Assembly (NCBI GenBank): GCA_009842205.1 | Contig: VYFX01000011.1 | Location: 1-64,000, forward strand | Source: Paracoccaceae bacterium | GTDB taxonomy: Bacteria; Pseudomonadota; Alphaproteobacteria; Rhodobacterales; Rhodobacteraceae | Length of the DNA: 64,000 bases | Direction: 5' to 3' | Part shown: positions 27,546 to 36,379 of the stretch, in pieces | How positions within the stretch are numbered: position 1 is the stretch's first letter | How the letters are laid out: every line of letters begins with the position of its first letter | Notes under the pieces: model-generated | What the model saw: the letters and a program-made list of their open reading frames with translations, nothing else | Database searches by the model: none | Told to the model about the DNA's origin: nothing | Program-made: the position numbers and the translations under genes

Positions 27546-28460
27546 TCAACCCTTGTAACAATTATCGTTGTGCCATTCCAGAAAAGCAATATCTGGTGGA
27601 ACTCGATAATTTTCTTTTGGAACAAAAATGTCCTTACCATTCAGGGCATAATAATCCCTGCCATTTTCAAATTCTTCTCGAATTCGTTCGCTGACTTCAA
27701 ACTTGTAGTCAGAATTTACGGTTACATACCCACTGTCAAACAATTTATGTATATCACTTCTGAACAAAATTCCGTTTGAAGGTTCATGTTTCCCACCTTG
27801 GCTATATGGCTTGATGTGTGCGGCCTCAAGCACTGGAAGGGTTTTTTCTTTGGTTATGGCGCATCTATTGTTGTAATTTGTTCTTATCACTGAACGGAAG
27901 CCGCCCTGACCAAGCCTGGGGAGAATCAGTTGGGGTTTACCGGAACGATTTTGTTCCTCTACTGGCTCTGTCCAAAGAAATTGGTGTACATCATGCCACA
28001 GTCTCGACCCCAGAAATTTGGCAGTATCATAGTTTTGTCCCCTTACCGTGTTGGGATGAAAATCCGTTGGTGGATCTAAATAAGGCTCATCCAAAAAAAA
28101 CGGGTTGGATAGAATTGTACAACCAATTTCAAAGGAATCAGATTTTTTCCCTGAGCGTAATTTGCTTACCTTTGCAAACATTTTATCTGCAGAATCAGTC
28201 CCATTTCCACGTCCAAAATTATCCCATGCCAATTTCCAAGGCAGCCTTTCATAATTTGAAAAAATACCCCCTCCGGCAATTTTGTTGACCGGTGCCTTGA
28301 GTTTGAAGAGCACGAGTTCACCTACTGTATGGTTTGTGAATGATTTTCCTGAAGGATTCCAAAAATTTACCGTACTCAGACCACGATCTCCTCTCCGATG
28401 TTCGTTTCGCAGGAAATTAAACCAGCCTATATCCGTAACCATAACTGATATTTTTACCAT
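27546..28460 (-). CDS. HNH endonuclease (putative restriction endonuclease)
   Basis: 304 residues with a C-terminal HNH nuclease: CAITKEKTLPVLEAAHIKPY, then SQGGKHEPSNGILFRSDIHK and LFDSGYVTV, with the expected His, Asn and His residues. The N-terminal half (GWFNFLRNEHRRGDRGLSTV, then GELVLFKLKAP and NKIAGGGIFSNY) resembles the PUA/EVE-like recognition module seen in predicted modification-dependent enzymes of the COG3440 type. This suggests that it recognises particular DNA, perhaps modified DNA, and cuts it. It sits at the right border of the defence island, 70 bp downstream of kdsB on the same strand. ATG 28460 is used; a second ATG lies 18 bp further in. Confidence 0.88.
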   Translation of the reverse strand: MVKISVMVTDIGWFNFLRNEHRRGDRGLSTVNFWNPSGKSFTNHTVGELVLFKLKAPVNKIAGGGIFSNYERLPWKLAWDNFGRGNGTDSADKMFAKVSKLRSGKKSDSFEIGCTILSNPFFLDEPYLDPPTDFHPNTVRGQNYDTAKFLGSRLWHDVHQFLWTEPVEEQNRSGKPQLILPRLGQGGFRSVIRTNYNNRCAITKEKTLPVLEAAHIKPYSQGGKHEPSNGILFRSDIHKLFDSGYVTVNSDYKFEVSERIREEFENGRDYYALNGKDIFVPKENYRVPPDIAFLEWHNDNCYKG

Positions 28461-28530
28461 CGTTCTCTACTTGCGCGTTTGTTGGGTTGGGTAAACATTC
28501 AAACAAAATTCAAAGGTATATCAAAGGATG

Positions 28531-29331
28531 TTATGCAATATTAAGGGATTTCAACTCCTGCTCAAGATACTTTATGTCAGAAGGATTGTTGAGTTCCCAA
28601 AAATTTCTTCCATGGGCCTCAACTTCAACGCAGGTAATGGGTATGCCACCTTCTATAAACCTAAGCTGTTCCAATCCTTCCTGCATTTCCAACCTGCCGG
28701 ATTCGGAACTGGCATACCACTTCAGCGCTTCCCTCGTATAGCCATAAATGCCTACATGGTGGAAAACAGGTGTCAATTCCCCAGTTGGATATTGCTGATC
28801 ACACCAGGGAATGATTTCCTTTGAAAAATAAAGGGCATTGCCCCCCAGTCCAAAAACTACTGTAGTGGCGCCAACACGACCCTTTTCCCTATCCCTCTGG
28901 AATCTGGAGAGAATTTCACCATCACACCTCAAGACGGGCGTTACAACCTGAGGATGGTCATTACCAGTCAATGCATCGATCAGGCTTTCAATAAATTCAG
29001 GCGGACTGAGAGGAGCATCTCCCTGTACATTGATGACAAAGTCGTATTGTTCATCCAGTTTCAGAAGTACTTCGGCACATCTCTCCGTTCCATTTTTACA
29101 ATTCGATGAAGTGATAAGTGTTTCTCCGCCAAATGACTGGACCTCATCGACAATTCGTTGATCATCGGTAGCAACCACAATAAGATCAACCCCCCTGACT
29201 CTTGAGGCGGTTTCCCAGGTTCGGTGAACAAGTGATTTCTCTAGGCCCGTGGCACCTTTCAATGGTGTAAGGGGTTTGCCGGGGAATCGGCTTGAGGCAT
29301 ATCTTGCTGGAATGACGATAGCTACTTGCAA
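28531..29331 (-). CDS. kdsB: KdsB, 3-deoxy-manno-octulosonate cytidylyltransferase
   Basis: CMP-Kdo synthetase: activates Kdo with CTP for lipopolysaccharide inner-core synthesis in the cytoplasm. The nucleotide-binding start VAIVIPARYASSRFPGKPL and the motifs LIVVATDDQRIVDE, NCKNGTERCAEV, FVINVQGDAPLSPPE and HHVGIYGYTREAL are all diagnostic. The open frame extends to 29409 but would add 26 residues that only mirror the upstream gene. The TTG at 29331 places the start right before the first beta strand and has GAAAGG upstream, so TTG is preferred (266 residues). It overlaps the end of cysQ by 10 bp. Co-transcribed with alkB and cysQ. Confidence 0.92.
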   Translation of the reverse strand: MQVAIVIPARYASSRFPGKPLTPLKGATGLEKSLVHRTWETASRVRGVDLIVVATDDQRIVDEVQSFGGETLITSSNCKNGTERCAEVLLKLDEQYDFVINVQGDAPLSPPEFIESLIDALTGNDHPQVVTPVLRCDGEILSRFQRDREKGRVGATTVVFGLGGNALYFSKEIIPWCDQQYPTGELTPVFHHVGIYGYTREALKWYASSESGRLEMQEGLEQLRFIEGGIPITCVEVEAHGRNFWELNNPSDIKYLEQELKSLNIA

Positions 29332-30119
29332 TGAATCGGTATTCCTTTCGCTACGGCAAGGAAAGGGGGATTCCAATAATTGTCCTTGCCATAAATGAAA
29401 TTGCTGCATGAGGGAAGTTCAATCATGGAACCACCACTGGCCAAAAGAAGGGCATGTCCCGCTGCGGTGTCCCATTCCTTGGTCGGATGAAACCTTGGAT
29501 AAATATCCCCTTTTCCTACGGACAACAAGGCAAATTTTATCGAGGATGAAACACATTCAGTCTGATAAGACCCATAGTCCTTGAGCAATTGTTCTTCCTT
29601 GTCGGTCGAGAAGGCCTTTGAAAGAAGCACCCTGTAGGTGTGATTATCCCGGTAGGTATCACTGTTTGATTCTACAGGTTCAAAATGGCTATTGTGTCCA
29701 AAACAACGACCAATGAAAACACCTTCACCGGGGACATTGAAATACATTTGATCCAATGCTGGAGCAGCCAGAATCCCTATTTTCGGAACCGAATCCTCAA
29801 CAAGGGCTATATTTACCGTGAACTCATCCTCACCTCTTAAAAAGACCCTTGTACCATCAAGAGGATCAATGATAAAAAACCGGTCGTATTTCCTGGAATG
29901 GCTTTCAGGAATTTCCTCGCTGACTATAGGTATGGTGGGGAAGGATTTTTGCAGCCCCTCAACAATGATCTCATTGGCTTGAAAATCGGCAGAAGAAACC
30001 GGGCTGTTATCACTCTTGTAACTAACATCAATGGAATTGCCATCACGCAATTCATTGATTCTTTCACTTGCCCTCACGGCCAGTATGACTATTTCATCAA
30101 TTTGTTGCCTCGAAATCAT
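29322..30119 (-). CDS. cysQ: CysQ, 3'(2'),5'-bisphosphate nucleotidase
   Basis: Mg-dependent phosphatase that converts PAP to AMP, removing a toxic product of sulfate assimilation; inositol-monophosphatase superfamily. 265 residues. Metal-binding motifs are present: IPIVSEEIPES (Glu68/69), IIDPLDGTRVFLRG (Asp85, Asp88), and the C-terminal KEWDTAAGHALLLASGG with the third Asp. The length fits CysQ. It lies 72 bp after alkB and overlaps kdsB; pairing of cysQ with kdsB is common in alphaproteobacteria. A sulfate-ester sulfatase and a SulP transporter are in the same window but not in the same operon. Confidence 0.92.
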   Translation of the reverse strand: MISRQQIDEIVILAVRASERINELRDGNSIDVSYKSDNSPVSSADFQANEIIVEGLQKSFPTIPIVSEEIPESHSRKYDRFFIIDPLDGTRVFLRGEDEFTVNIALVEDSVPKIGILAAPALDQMYFNVPGEGVFIGRCFGHNSHFEPVESNSDTYRDNHTYRVLLSKAFSTDKEEQLLKDYGSYQTECVSSSIKFALLSVGKGDIYPRFHPTKEWDTAAGHALLLASGGSMIELPSCSNFIYGKDNYWNPPFLAVAKGIPIHCK

Positions 30120-30191
30120 GAGTGATCCCGATTTGGAGGCATATTTTTGGACTTGCAGTAAAACCCTGGCATCACCTGTTCTCTTTTCTCC

Positions 30192-30800
30192 TCAAGAAAC
30201 CACTCGAAGTGTTAAATTTATTCTACCTGATTGCCTCAACAAGTTGGAAGTACCAAATTTAATTCGATCTATACCATGATAACACAATCGGGCATCACCT
30301 CCCATAATCACAACATCCCCTGAATGCAACCAAAATGATTCGGTTTTACCTCCTCTATATGTATTACCGATTCTGAAAAGGGCTTCATCGCCTAGCGAAA
30401 TGGATAATACAGGCCAGGACAAATCCTTTTCGTCTCGATCCTGGTGAAGTCCCATTTTTGCATTGGCCTCGTAATAGTTTATCAGGCATGTGTCGGGATC
30501 TTTTTCCATGGAAACCAGATTTTGCCAGATTTCCAGCACCAAGGGAGAAATCGGGGGCCAGGGTTTGCCGTCAGGCTGCATGGGTTCATACCGGTATCCG
30601 CTCTGGTCACTAAACCAGCCACAATTGCCAGCTGAGGTCATTTTCACTGACATTTCCTTGCCGGAGGGGGTTCGCAAGGTGTTAAAGGGTGCCTGTCGAA
30701 CGATTTCCCTGATACTTTCCACCAGTTCCTTTTGTTTTTCAAAAGACAGGAAGTTTCTGTGGACAATAAATCCGCGCTTAATTTCAGTTGTGGAAATCAT
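30192..30800 (-). CDS. alkB: AlkB, alpha-ketoglutarate-dependent DNA repair dioxygenase
   Basis: Fe(II)/2-oxoglutarate enzyme that oxidatively removes alkyl groups from 1-methyladenine and 3-methylcytosine in DNA. 202 residues. The iron facial triad is visible as MGLHQDRDEKD (His119, Asp121) and RLCYHGIDRI (His175). The 2-oxoglutarate-binding arginines are in SGRINLTLRVV (Arg193, Arg199). The substrate-side segment TSAGNCGWFSDQSGYRYEPM also matches AlkB. It is the first gene of the alkB-cysQ-kdsB group. No Ada-type regulator is adjacent. Confidence 0.93.
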   Translation of the reverse strand: MISTTEIKRGFIVHRNFLSFEKQKELVESIREIVRQAPFNTLRTPSGKEMSVKMTSAGNCGWFSDQSGYRYEPMQPDGKPWPPISPLVLEIWQNLVSMEKDPDTCLINYYEANAKMGLHQDRDEKDLSWPVLSISLGDEALFRIGNTYRGGKTESFWLHSGDVVIMGGDARLCYHGIDRIKFGTSNLLRQSGRINLTLRVVS

Positions 30801-30879
30801 TGCAAGGCGAAACCTTCGTTGTAGTCAATAAATCCCCCAAACTAGATGAAACATCAGCAAAAGTATACCTTGTTACCCT

Positions 30880-32061
30880 TCAATTGATGAAAAACTGCGA
30901 AGCAATAGGCTGAAAGGCGGCTCCAATTGCCCCTGCCCTTGAACCCAGGGTGCCCTCTTCGGCTTTAGGCGGTACTATGCCCCTCGTATCCACCTTGTGT
31001 ATCCAATCGTTTATGGAATCTACCAACTTGCTTCTGATATAGTCGGGAAAATTACCATCAATGATGATGTTTGGCACATCAACAATCGCTGAAACTGCCA
31101 CTGAGGCAATGGCAATTCCCTTGGCAGTATCTTCAATCCAGTTGTTGACGATAGTCTCTTGCTCGTACCATATCTTGCTGAATTTATCTTGGAACACCTG
31201 TTGACCAGTGTACTCATGCAACATCTTCTCTAGTACATAAATTGATGATTTCTGGATCAATTGGGTTGACGAACCATTGGGAAGAGAAACGGGTATGGTT
31301 CCAAAGGCACCTGCGTTGTTATTATGACCGAGCACCAGTTTCCCATCAAGTACCAAACCACCACCGATGAAGGTATCAACGAAAAAGTAGCCAAATGAAT
31401 TTCTAACACTTCCCTGACCGAAGACGAGTTCACCATTACAAGCCATGGTTCCATCATTGGCACTGATCGCGGGAAGTAAAGTTATGACAGAAATTTCCCC
31501 GTTCAGGTCAAAGTCCTTCCAGCTATTCATTTCCTCCCTAGGTACTCCTATTACATCACTCCATTTCCAAAGTTCGAAGGGAACAGCTATACCAATACCG
31601 ATGATTCGGGAATGCAAGGATGGTGATATTTCATTTTGAATGTCAGTAATATTGTTACGTACAAACTGCAGAACCCTTTCTGGCGTCGGGAAGGTGTAAT
31701 ATATACTTCTTTCTGCACGGATCTGACCCAAGAAGTCCACCAGAACCAATTCAGCATGCCTGCGTCCTATCAAAAGACCAAAGGCAAAGGCTCCATCCGG
31801 GTTAAGGCTGATGGGAAGGTAAGGTTTGCCAACATTCCCCTTGACAGGCTTTCCCTTTATGATGAGTTCAGCATCCTCAAGCTTTCTTGTTATTACCGAG
31901 GAGGTTTGTGCTGAAAATGATGTCAGTTGGGCAATTTTGGAACTTGGAATATTCCCAGTTTTCCAAATCAGGGAAAGTACCAGCCTTTCATTATGGTTCC
32001 GGATGCTGGATGAATCCATTCCCTGATAAATGAAGGAGTTTGTAAGTTTCTCGGTTTCCAA
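30880..32061 (-). CDS. frcR: ROK-family transcriptional regulator, probable FrcR-like repressor
   Basis: 393 residues: an N-terminal winged helix-turn-helix (RNHNERLVLSLIWKTGNIPS, then SSVITRKLEDAELI) followed by a ROK sugar-kinase-like fold (FGLLIGRRHAELVLVDFLGQ; FFVDTFIGGGLVLDGKLVLG). The region that in ROK kinases carries the zinc-binding cysteines is not evident, and GHNNNAGAFG replaces the GHTxExGH type of motif, so it is likely a sugar-sensing regulator without kinase activity. It is divergent from frcB with a 152-bp shared promoter region, the arrangement of a local regulator of the FrcBCA transporter. The symbol is inferred from context. An in-frame ATG 42 bp further in is an alternative start. 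Confidence 0.82.
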   Translation of the reverse strand: METEKLTNSFIYQGMDSSSIRNHNERLVLSLIWKTGNIPSSKIAQLTSFSAQTSSVITRKLEDAELIIKGKPVKGNVGKPYLPISLNPDGAFAFGLLIGRRHAELVLVDFLGQIRAERSIYYTFPTPERVLQFVRNNITDIQNEISPSLHSRIIGIGIAVPFELWKWSDVIGVPREEMNSWKDFDLNGEISVITLLPAISANDGTMACNGELVFGQGSVRNSFGYFFVDTFIGGGLVLDGKLVLGHNNNAGAFGTIPVSLPNGSSTQLIQKSSIYVLEKMLHEYTGQQVFQDKFSKIWYEQETIVNNWIEDTAKGIAIASVAVSAIVDVPNIIIDGNFPDYIRSKLVDSINDWIHKVDTRGIVPPKAEEGTLGSRAGAIGAAFQPIASQFFIN

Positions 32062-32096
32062 TATTAAAAAAGTAATTTATGATAAAAAAAAATTAG

Positions 32097-32109
32097 TAAA
32101 CAAGGTTTA
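32097..32109. promoter_or_regulatory. Candidate operator palindrome upstream of frcB
   Basis: TAAAC-AAG-GTTTA, a perfect 5-bp inverted repeat with a 3-bp centre, ends 7 bp before the -35 of the predicted frcB promoter and lies 36 bp from the ROK regulator start. It could be the regulator's binding site, but arms this short in AT-rich DNA can arise by chance. Confidence 0.35.
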
Positions 32110-32116
32110 TTTATTA

Positions 32117-32145
32117 TTGACATTCTATTTTTAATTCAATAAACA
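32117..32145 (+). promoter_or_regulatory. Predicted sigma-70 promoter for frcB
   Basis: TTGACA at 32117-32122, a 17-bp spacer, then TAAACA at 32140-32145. The -35 is a perfect consensus and the spacing is ideal; the -10 matches four of six positions. About 68 bp of leader precede the frcB ATG, which has a strong GAGGAGG ribosome site. Confidence 0.6.
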
Positions 32146-32213
32146 ATTTAATTCTACAATCAAAATTTACTGAAATCATTCAGTAGATGACTTGATATCC
32201 AAGAGGAGGAAAA

Positions 32214-33233
32214 ATGAAAAAACTGCTAACTACAGCGGCAATTTCCGTTTCGTTGATAGCTGGAGCCAGTTCTGTTTCGGCCATGGACGTTTCTGCTTGC
32301 CTGATTACCAAGACCGAATCCAATCCCTTCTTTGTTAAAATGAGGGAAGGTGCTAATGCCAAGGCGGAAGAAATGGGAATTTCGCTCAAAAGTTATTCTG
32401 GTAAAATCGACGGGGACAACGAATCCCAGGTAACTGCAATCGAGACCTGCATTGCTGATGGGGCAAAGGGAATTCTGATCACACCTTCGGATACCGCTGC
32501 CATTGTAACATCCGTGACCCAGGCAAGGGATGCAGGGTTGCTCGTCATTGCCCTTGATACACCCCTTGATCCGATTGATGCAGCTGATTCCACATTCGCA
32601 ACTGATAACTTTGTTGCTGGTGAGCTGATCGGTCAATGGGCTGCCGCAACCATGGGTGCTGACGCTGCCAATGCCAGGATCGGATTGCTTAACATCAATG
32701 TCAGCCAGCCTACTGTAGGTGTACTTCGAAACCAGGGTTTCTTGCAGGGATTCGGAATTGACTTGGGTGATCCCAACAAGTGGGGTGATGAGGATGATTC
32801 TCGAATCGTAGGTCATGATGTATCCAACGGTAACGAAGAAGGTGGTCGCACGGGCATGGAAAACCTGCTGGCAATCGATCCCATGATCAACGTTGTGTAC
32901 ACGATCAACGAACCTGCAGCAGCAGGTGCTTATGAAGCCCTGAAGGCTATCGGACGTGAAAATGATGTACTGATTGTTTCCGTTGATGGTGGATGTCCGG
33001 GTGTTCAGAACATCAAGGATGGTGTCATTGGTGCAACTTCGCAGCAATATCCATTGCTGATGGCTTCCCTTGGTATTGAGGCCATCGCAGCATGGGCTGC
33101 AGATGGATCCAAACCGGATAACACACCGGGTAAGAACTTTTATGATACGGGTGTTTCCTTGATAACCGACCAGCCAGCAGATGGTGTTGAAAGTATTGAT
33201 ACTGATGAAGGAATGTCCCTCTGCTGGGGTTGA
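32214..33233 (+). CDS. frcB: FrcB, sugar (fructose-type) ABC transporter periplasmic binding protein
   Basis: Periplasmic receptor of a CUT2-type sugar importer. 339 residues with a Sec signal peptide (hydrophobic core [15 protein letters not shown], cleavage after VSA near residue 23). The mature protein closely follows rhizobial Frc[72 protein letters not shown] and [13 protein letters not shown]. FrcB in Sinorhizobium binds fructose, ribose and mannose. A strong ribosome site (GAGGAGGAAAA) precedes the ATG. A hairpin terminator after the stop likely makes this gene more highly expressed than the permease and ATPase genes. Confidence 0.92.
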   Translation: MKKLLTTAAISVSLIAGASSVSAMDVSACLITKTESNPFFVKMREGANAKAEEMGISLKSYSGKIDGDNESQVTAIETCIADGAKGILITPSDTAAIVTSVTQARDAGLLVIALDTPLDPIDAADSTFATDNFVAGELIGQWAAATMGADAANARIGLLNINVSQPTVGVLRNQGFLQGFGIDLGDPNKWGDEDDSRIVGHDVSNGNEEGGRTGMENLLAIDPMINVVYTINEPAAAGAYEALKAIGRENDVLIVSVDGGCPGVQNIKDGVIGATSQQYPLLMASLGIEAIAAWAADGSKPDNTPGKNFYDTGVSLITDQPADGVESIDTDEGMSLCWG

Positions 33234-33265
33234 TTCTGCTATAGAATTGATTTAAAGTGTTTGAT

Positions 33266-33296
33266 CTGAGGACAGTTTTGCTGTCCTCGGATTTTT
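33266..33296 (+). terminator. Hairpin terminator/attenuator between frcB and frcC
   Basis: A stem CTGAGGACAG / CTGTCCTCGG of 10 bp (one G-T pair) with a 5-nt loop, followed by ATTTTT. It lies in the 109-bp gap after frcB, where partial termination would give excess binding protein over membrane components, a common arrangement in ABC operons. Confidence 0.8.
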
Positions 33297-33342
33297 ATTA
33301 TAAAGACCCAGAGTTACATCATATCAGCAGGGCGAAAGCAAT

Positions 33343-34380
33343 ATGGTAGAAAATGCAACTGAAGATATCCATTCAGAGGTAGAATCAGACCATAACAGTT
33401 TCATTCGAAAATTTCACCATGTATTGCACCAGACACCAGCAATTGTACCGCTGATTGTCCTTTCTTTATCCATACTGGTTTTTGGCCTTTTGCTGGGACC
33501 CAAATTCTTTTCACCCTTTGCCCTTACCCTGATACTTCAACAGGTTCAGATAGTTGGTATCGTCGGTGCTGCCCAAACATTGGTCATTCTTACGGCGGGG
33601 ATTGATTTGAGTGTTGGGGCTATCATGGTATTCAGTTCCGTCATCATGGGGCAATTTACCTTTCGATATGGCCTTCCACCCACTGTAGCCGTGGCTTGTG
33701 GATTACTTTGCGGTTCCTTGATTGGCTGCATCAATGGCTGGTTGGTGGCCAAAATGAAACTACCGCCATTCATCGTTACACTTGGCATGTGGCAAATTGC
33801 CTTGGCGGCGAACTTTCTATATTCTGCGAATGAAACGATACGTAGTCAGGATATCGCAGCAGATGCACCCTTGTTACAGATCTTCGGTACCAAGTTCAAT
33901 ATAGGGGGAGCGGTCTTTACCTACGGTGTCATTTTCATGGTCTTTCTGGTTCTCTTTCTGGCCTATGTTCTGAAACATACCGCCTGGGGCAGGCATGTAT
34001 ATGCGGTAGGAGACGATCGCGAAGCAGCCGGATTGTCCGGGGTTAATGTGAATTTCACACTTATTTCGGTATATACAATAGCAGGCTTGATCTGTGCCTT
34101 TGCAGGTTGGACCCTGATCGGAAGGATCGGTTCGGTATCACCTACTTCGGGACAGTTGGCCAATATTGAGAGCATCACTGCCGTGGTGATTGGAGGGATA
34201 TCCCTTTTTGGTGGAAGGGGTTCGATTTTAGGTATGTTTTTTGGAGCGCTTATCGTTGGAGTGTTTTCCTTGGGCCTCAGACTGATGGGTGCAGATGCCC
34301 AATGGACCTATTTGTTGATTGGTACGTTGATAATTGTTGCCGTGGCACTGGACCAGTGGATTCGAAAGGTGGCATCCTGA
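33343..34380 (+). CDS. frcC: FrcC, sugar ABC transporter permease
   Basis: Inner-membrane permease of the CUT2/ribose family, expected to form a homodimer channel for FrcB-delivered sugar. 345 residues with about ten hydrophobic segments. Family motifs are AAQTLVILTAGIDLSVGAIM, MKLPPFIVTLGMWQIALAAN, and the EAA-like cytoplasmic loop YAVGDDREAAGLSGVNVNFT. The C-terminal VVIGGISLFGGRGSILGMFF is also typical. The soluble N-terminus has about 35 residues, as in rhizobial FrcC. Its TGA overlaps the frcA ATG by 1 bp, so translation of the two is coupled. Confidence 0.92.
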   Translation: MVENATEDIHSEVESDHNSFIRKFHHVLHQTPAIVPLIVLSLSILVFGLLLGPKFFSPFALTLILQQVQIVGIVGAAQTLVILTAGIDLSVGAIMVFSSVIMGQFTFRYGLPPTVAVACGLLCGSLIGCINGWLVAKMKLPPFIVTLGMWQIALAANFLYSANETIRSQDIAADAPLLQIFGTKFNIGGAVFTYGVIFMVFLVLFLAYVLKHTAWGRHVYAVGDDREAAGLSGVNVNFTLISVYTIAGLICAFAGWTLIGRIGSVSPTSGQLANIESITAVVIGGISLFGGRGSILGMFFGALIVGVFSLGLRLMGADAQWTYLLIGTLIIVAVALDQWIRKVAS

Positions 34381-35159
34381 TGGAACCCATACTAGCGGCT
34401 CGGGGATTGGTCAAGAGATTTGGTCGGGTGACTGCTCTGGACAATTGTGATTTTGAACTGTATCCAGGTGAAATACTTGGTGTCATCGGGGACAATGGTG
34501 CTGGCAAGTCAACCCTTATCAAATCCCTGTCGGGTGCTGAAATCCCTGATGAGGGAGAGGTTTTTCTTGAGGGTGAAGCGGTAAATTTCTCATCGCCCAT
34601 TGATGCTCGAAAGGCCGGGATAGAAACGGTTTACCAGACTTTGGCCATGTCACCTGCCCTGGCAATTGCCGACAACATGTTCATGGGTAGGGAAATTCGC
34701 AAGAAGGGACTGATGGGACAATTGTTTCGAAAACTTGATCATTCCAAGATGCAGAAAATCGCCCATCAAAAACTCACCGATCTGGGAATAATGACCATCC
34801 AGAACATCAACCAGGCTGTTGAAACCCTTTCAGGGGGGCAAAGGCAGGGTGTCGCCGTGGCTAGGGCTGCTGCCTTTGGTTCAAAGGTGATTATCATGGA
34901 TGAGCCTACGGCCGCTCTGGGTGTGAGGGAAAGCAGACGTGTCCTTGACCTGATACTGGATGTCAAGTCCCGGGGAATTCCAATCATATTGATTTCTCAC
35001 AACATGCCTCATGTCTTCGAGGTTTCCGACCGAATTCATATCCACCGGCTTGGCCGGCGATTATGTGTTATCAAACCAGATGATTTTTCTATGTCGGACG
35101 CAGTTGCCTTCATGACCGGTGCCAAGAAGCCGCCGTCAGAATTTGTCGGCACTGCCTGA
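34380..35159 (+). CDS. frcA: FrcA, sugar ABC transporter ATP-binding protein
   Basis: Single-domain ABC ATPase of 260 residues, as in FrcA and unlike the double-domain RbsA type. Motifs: Walker A GDNGAGKSTLIKS near residue 40, the signature VETLSGGQRQGVAVARAAAF, Walker B KVIIMDEPTAALGV, and the switch histidine in ILISHNMPHVFEV. The ATG at 34380 overlaps the frcC stop; the upstream frame to 34302 belongs to frcC sequence. No frcK-like kinase follows, so sugar phosphorylation must be encoded elsewhere. Confidence 0.92.
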   Translation: MEPILAARGLVKRFGRVTALDNCDFELYPGEILGVIGDNGAGKSTLIKSLSGAEIPDEGEVFLEGEAVNFSSPIDARKAGIETVYQTLAMSPALAIADNMFMGREIRKKGLMGQLFRKLDHSKMQKIAHQKLTDLGIMTIQNINQAVETLSGGQRQGVAVARAAAFGSKVIIMDEPTAALGVRESRRVLDLILDVKSRGIPIILISHNMPHVFEVSDRIHIHRLGRRLCVIKPDDFSMSDAVAFMTGAKKPPSEFVGTA

Positions 35160-35293
35160 TATTCCATTTACAGTACCCGTTACTGCACACAAATTACCCA
35201 CAGTAAGGCATTTCTTAGTTCCGGCCATCATCTTCAACGGATAATCATAGTGGTGGTCAAATAACTATATTACATACGGCCTTGATATTATTT

Positions 35294-36133
35294 CTAATCC
35301 TCATTCGCTTTTTGGGACACATGCCTAAATGTATAATCCTTACTCCCTACCAGAGAGGGTATTTGCTTGCGGGACGAGTCGACAAGAGTAAGATCTAGGG
35401 TATAATTTGCCTGGCAAGGCTCCTTGCCACCCAAATCCGCTATCACCTCCCCCCATGGATTCACTATCATGGAATGACCATACGATGTTCGGCCATCATC
35501 ATGGTCACCAACCTGAGCAGCAGCGATGACCCATGTACCGTTTTCTATGGCACGGGCCCTTAATAGTACTTCCCAATGAGCCTTGCCTGTTGGGACAGTA
35601 AAAGCCGATGGTATGAATATGACAGAAGCTCCCTTTTGACAATACTCGCGATAAATTCCCGGAAATCTCAAATCATAACAGATACTCATACCCCAGAATC
35701 CCCAGGGAGTGTCTACCAATACGGCAACGTCACCTGCCGTATAACGCTGGGATTCACCAATAGCCTTCCTTCCCTCAAGTAAGACGTCAAACAAATGGAT
35801 CTTGTTGTAAGAGGCCAGGATTATACCCTGTGGTGTAATCAGTACCGAACAATTGTAGTATTTGTCTCCCTCTCTTACAGGTGTGGAACCGATATGGATC
35901 CACTTGCCGGCTTCCCTGGCAAGATCTTGGCAGGTTATGATAAAAGGATCATTTTCAATAGTGGTTATCGATTTCCGGGCTTTTGAAAAGTTTTTGTTCA
36001 TCAGCCCCGATACTTCAGGCAGGGCAATGAGATCCGAATTACCAGACTTTTGTACAATCCGTTTGACCAACTCGATATTTCCCTGATGGTTGTCAGTGGA
36101 ACACATCTGTACCAAAGTCACATCTAATTTCAT
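35294..36133 (-). CDS. Nitrilase-superfamily amidohydrolase (Nit1/omega-amidase type)
   Basis: Carbon-nitrogen hydrolase of 279 residues. The Glu-Lys-Cys catalytic triad is visible: IALPEVSG (Glu40), ASYNKIHLFDV (Lys111), and GMSICYDLRFPGIYR (Cys152). YNCSVLITPQG and PSAFTVPTGKAHWEVLLRAR match the Nit1/Nit2 branch, which hydrolyses deaminated glutathione or alpha-ketoglutaramate. In alphaproteobacteria such genes are housekeeping metabolite-repair enzymes. It stands alone and converges with frcA. Confidence 0.9.
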   Translation of the reverse strand: MKLDVTLVQMCSTDNHQGNIELVKRIVQKSGNSDLIALPEVSGLMNKNFSKARKSITTIENDPFIITCQDLAREAGKWIHIGSTPVREGDKYYNCSVLITPQGIILASYNKIHLFDVLLEGRKAIGESQRYTAGDVAVLVDTPWGFWGMSICYDLRFPGIYREYCQKGASVIFIPSAFTVPTGKAHWEVLLRARAIENGTWVIAAAQVGDHDDGRTSYGHSMIVNPWGEVIADLGGKEPCQANYTLDLTLVDSSRKQIPSLVGSKDYTFRHVSQKANED

Positions 36134-36379
36134 CTCTACCGATCACGAATTAACAAAACTTTAGTGCCACCGACACCCTCAAGGTGAAGATACCCAAATC
36201 CATCCTGTAAACAAGGATAATTATTCCAATGGTTGGGAATCTGGAATAATGTGACAAAATTTGTCTCACCACTACCGATATAATTCAGTAAATTGAAATT
36301 GATTATTTAATGTCAAAAACAACAATGGTGGTGCTTCCGCTCACTAAACATTCGCAAATCAGTCTTTTTATTCAATAGG

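Noticed and set aside
27375..27560. Plus-strand frame with YIHPDTYTEKKRNSVEKARW, which recalls the HPD motif of a J-domain
   Set aside because: No helix I or proper start, and the frame runs into the antisense of the HNH gene; probably coincidence or at most a relic.
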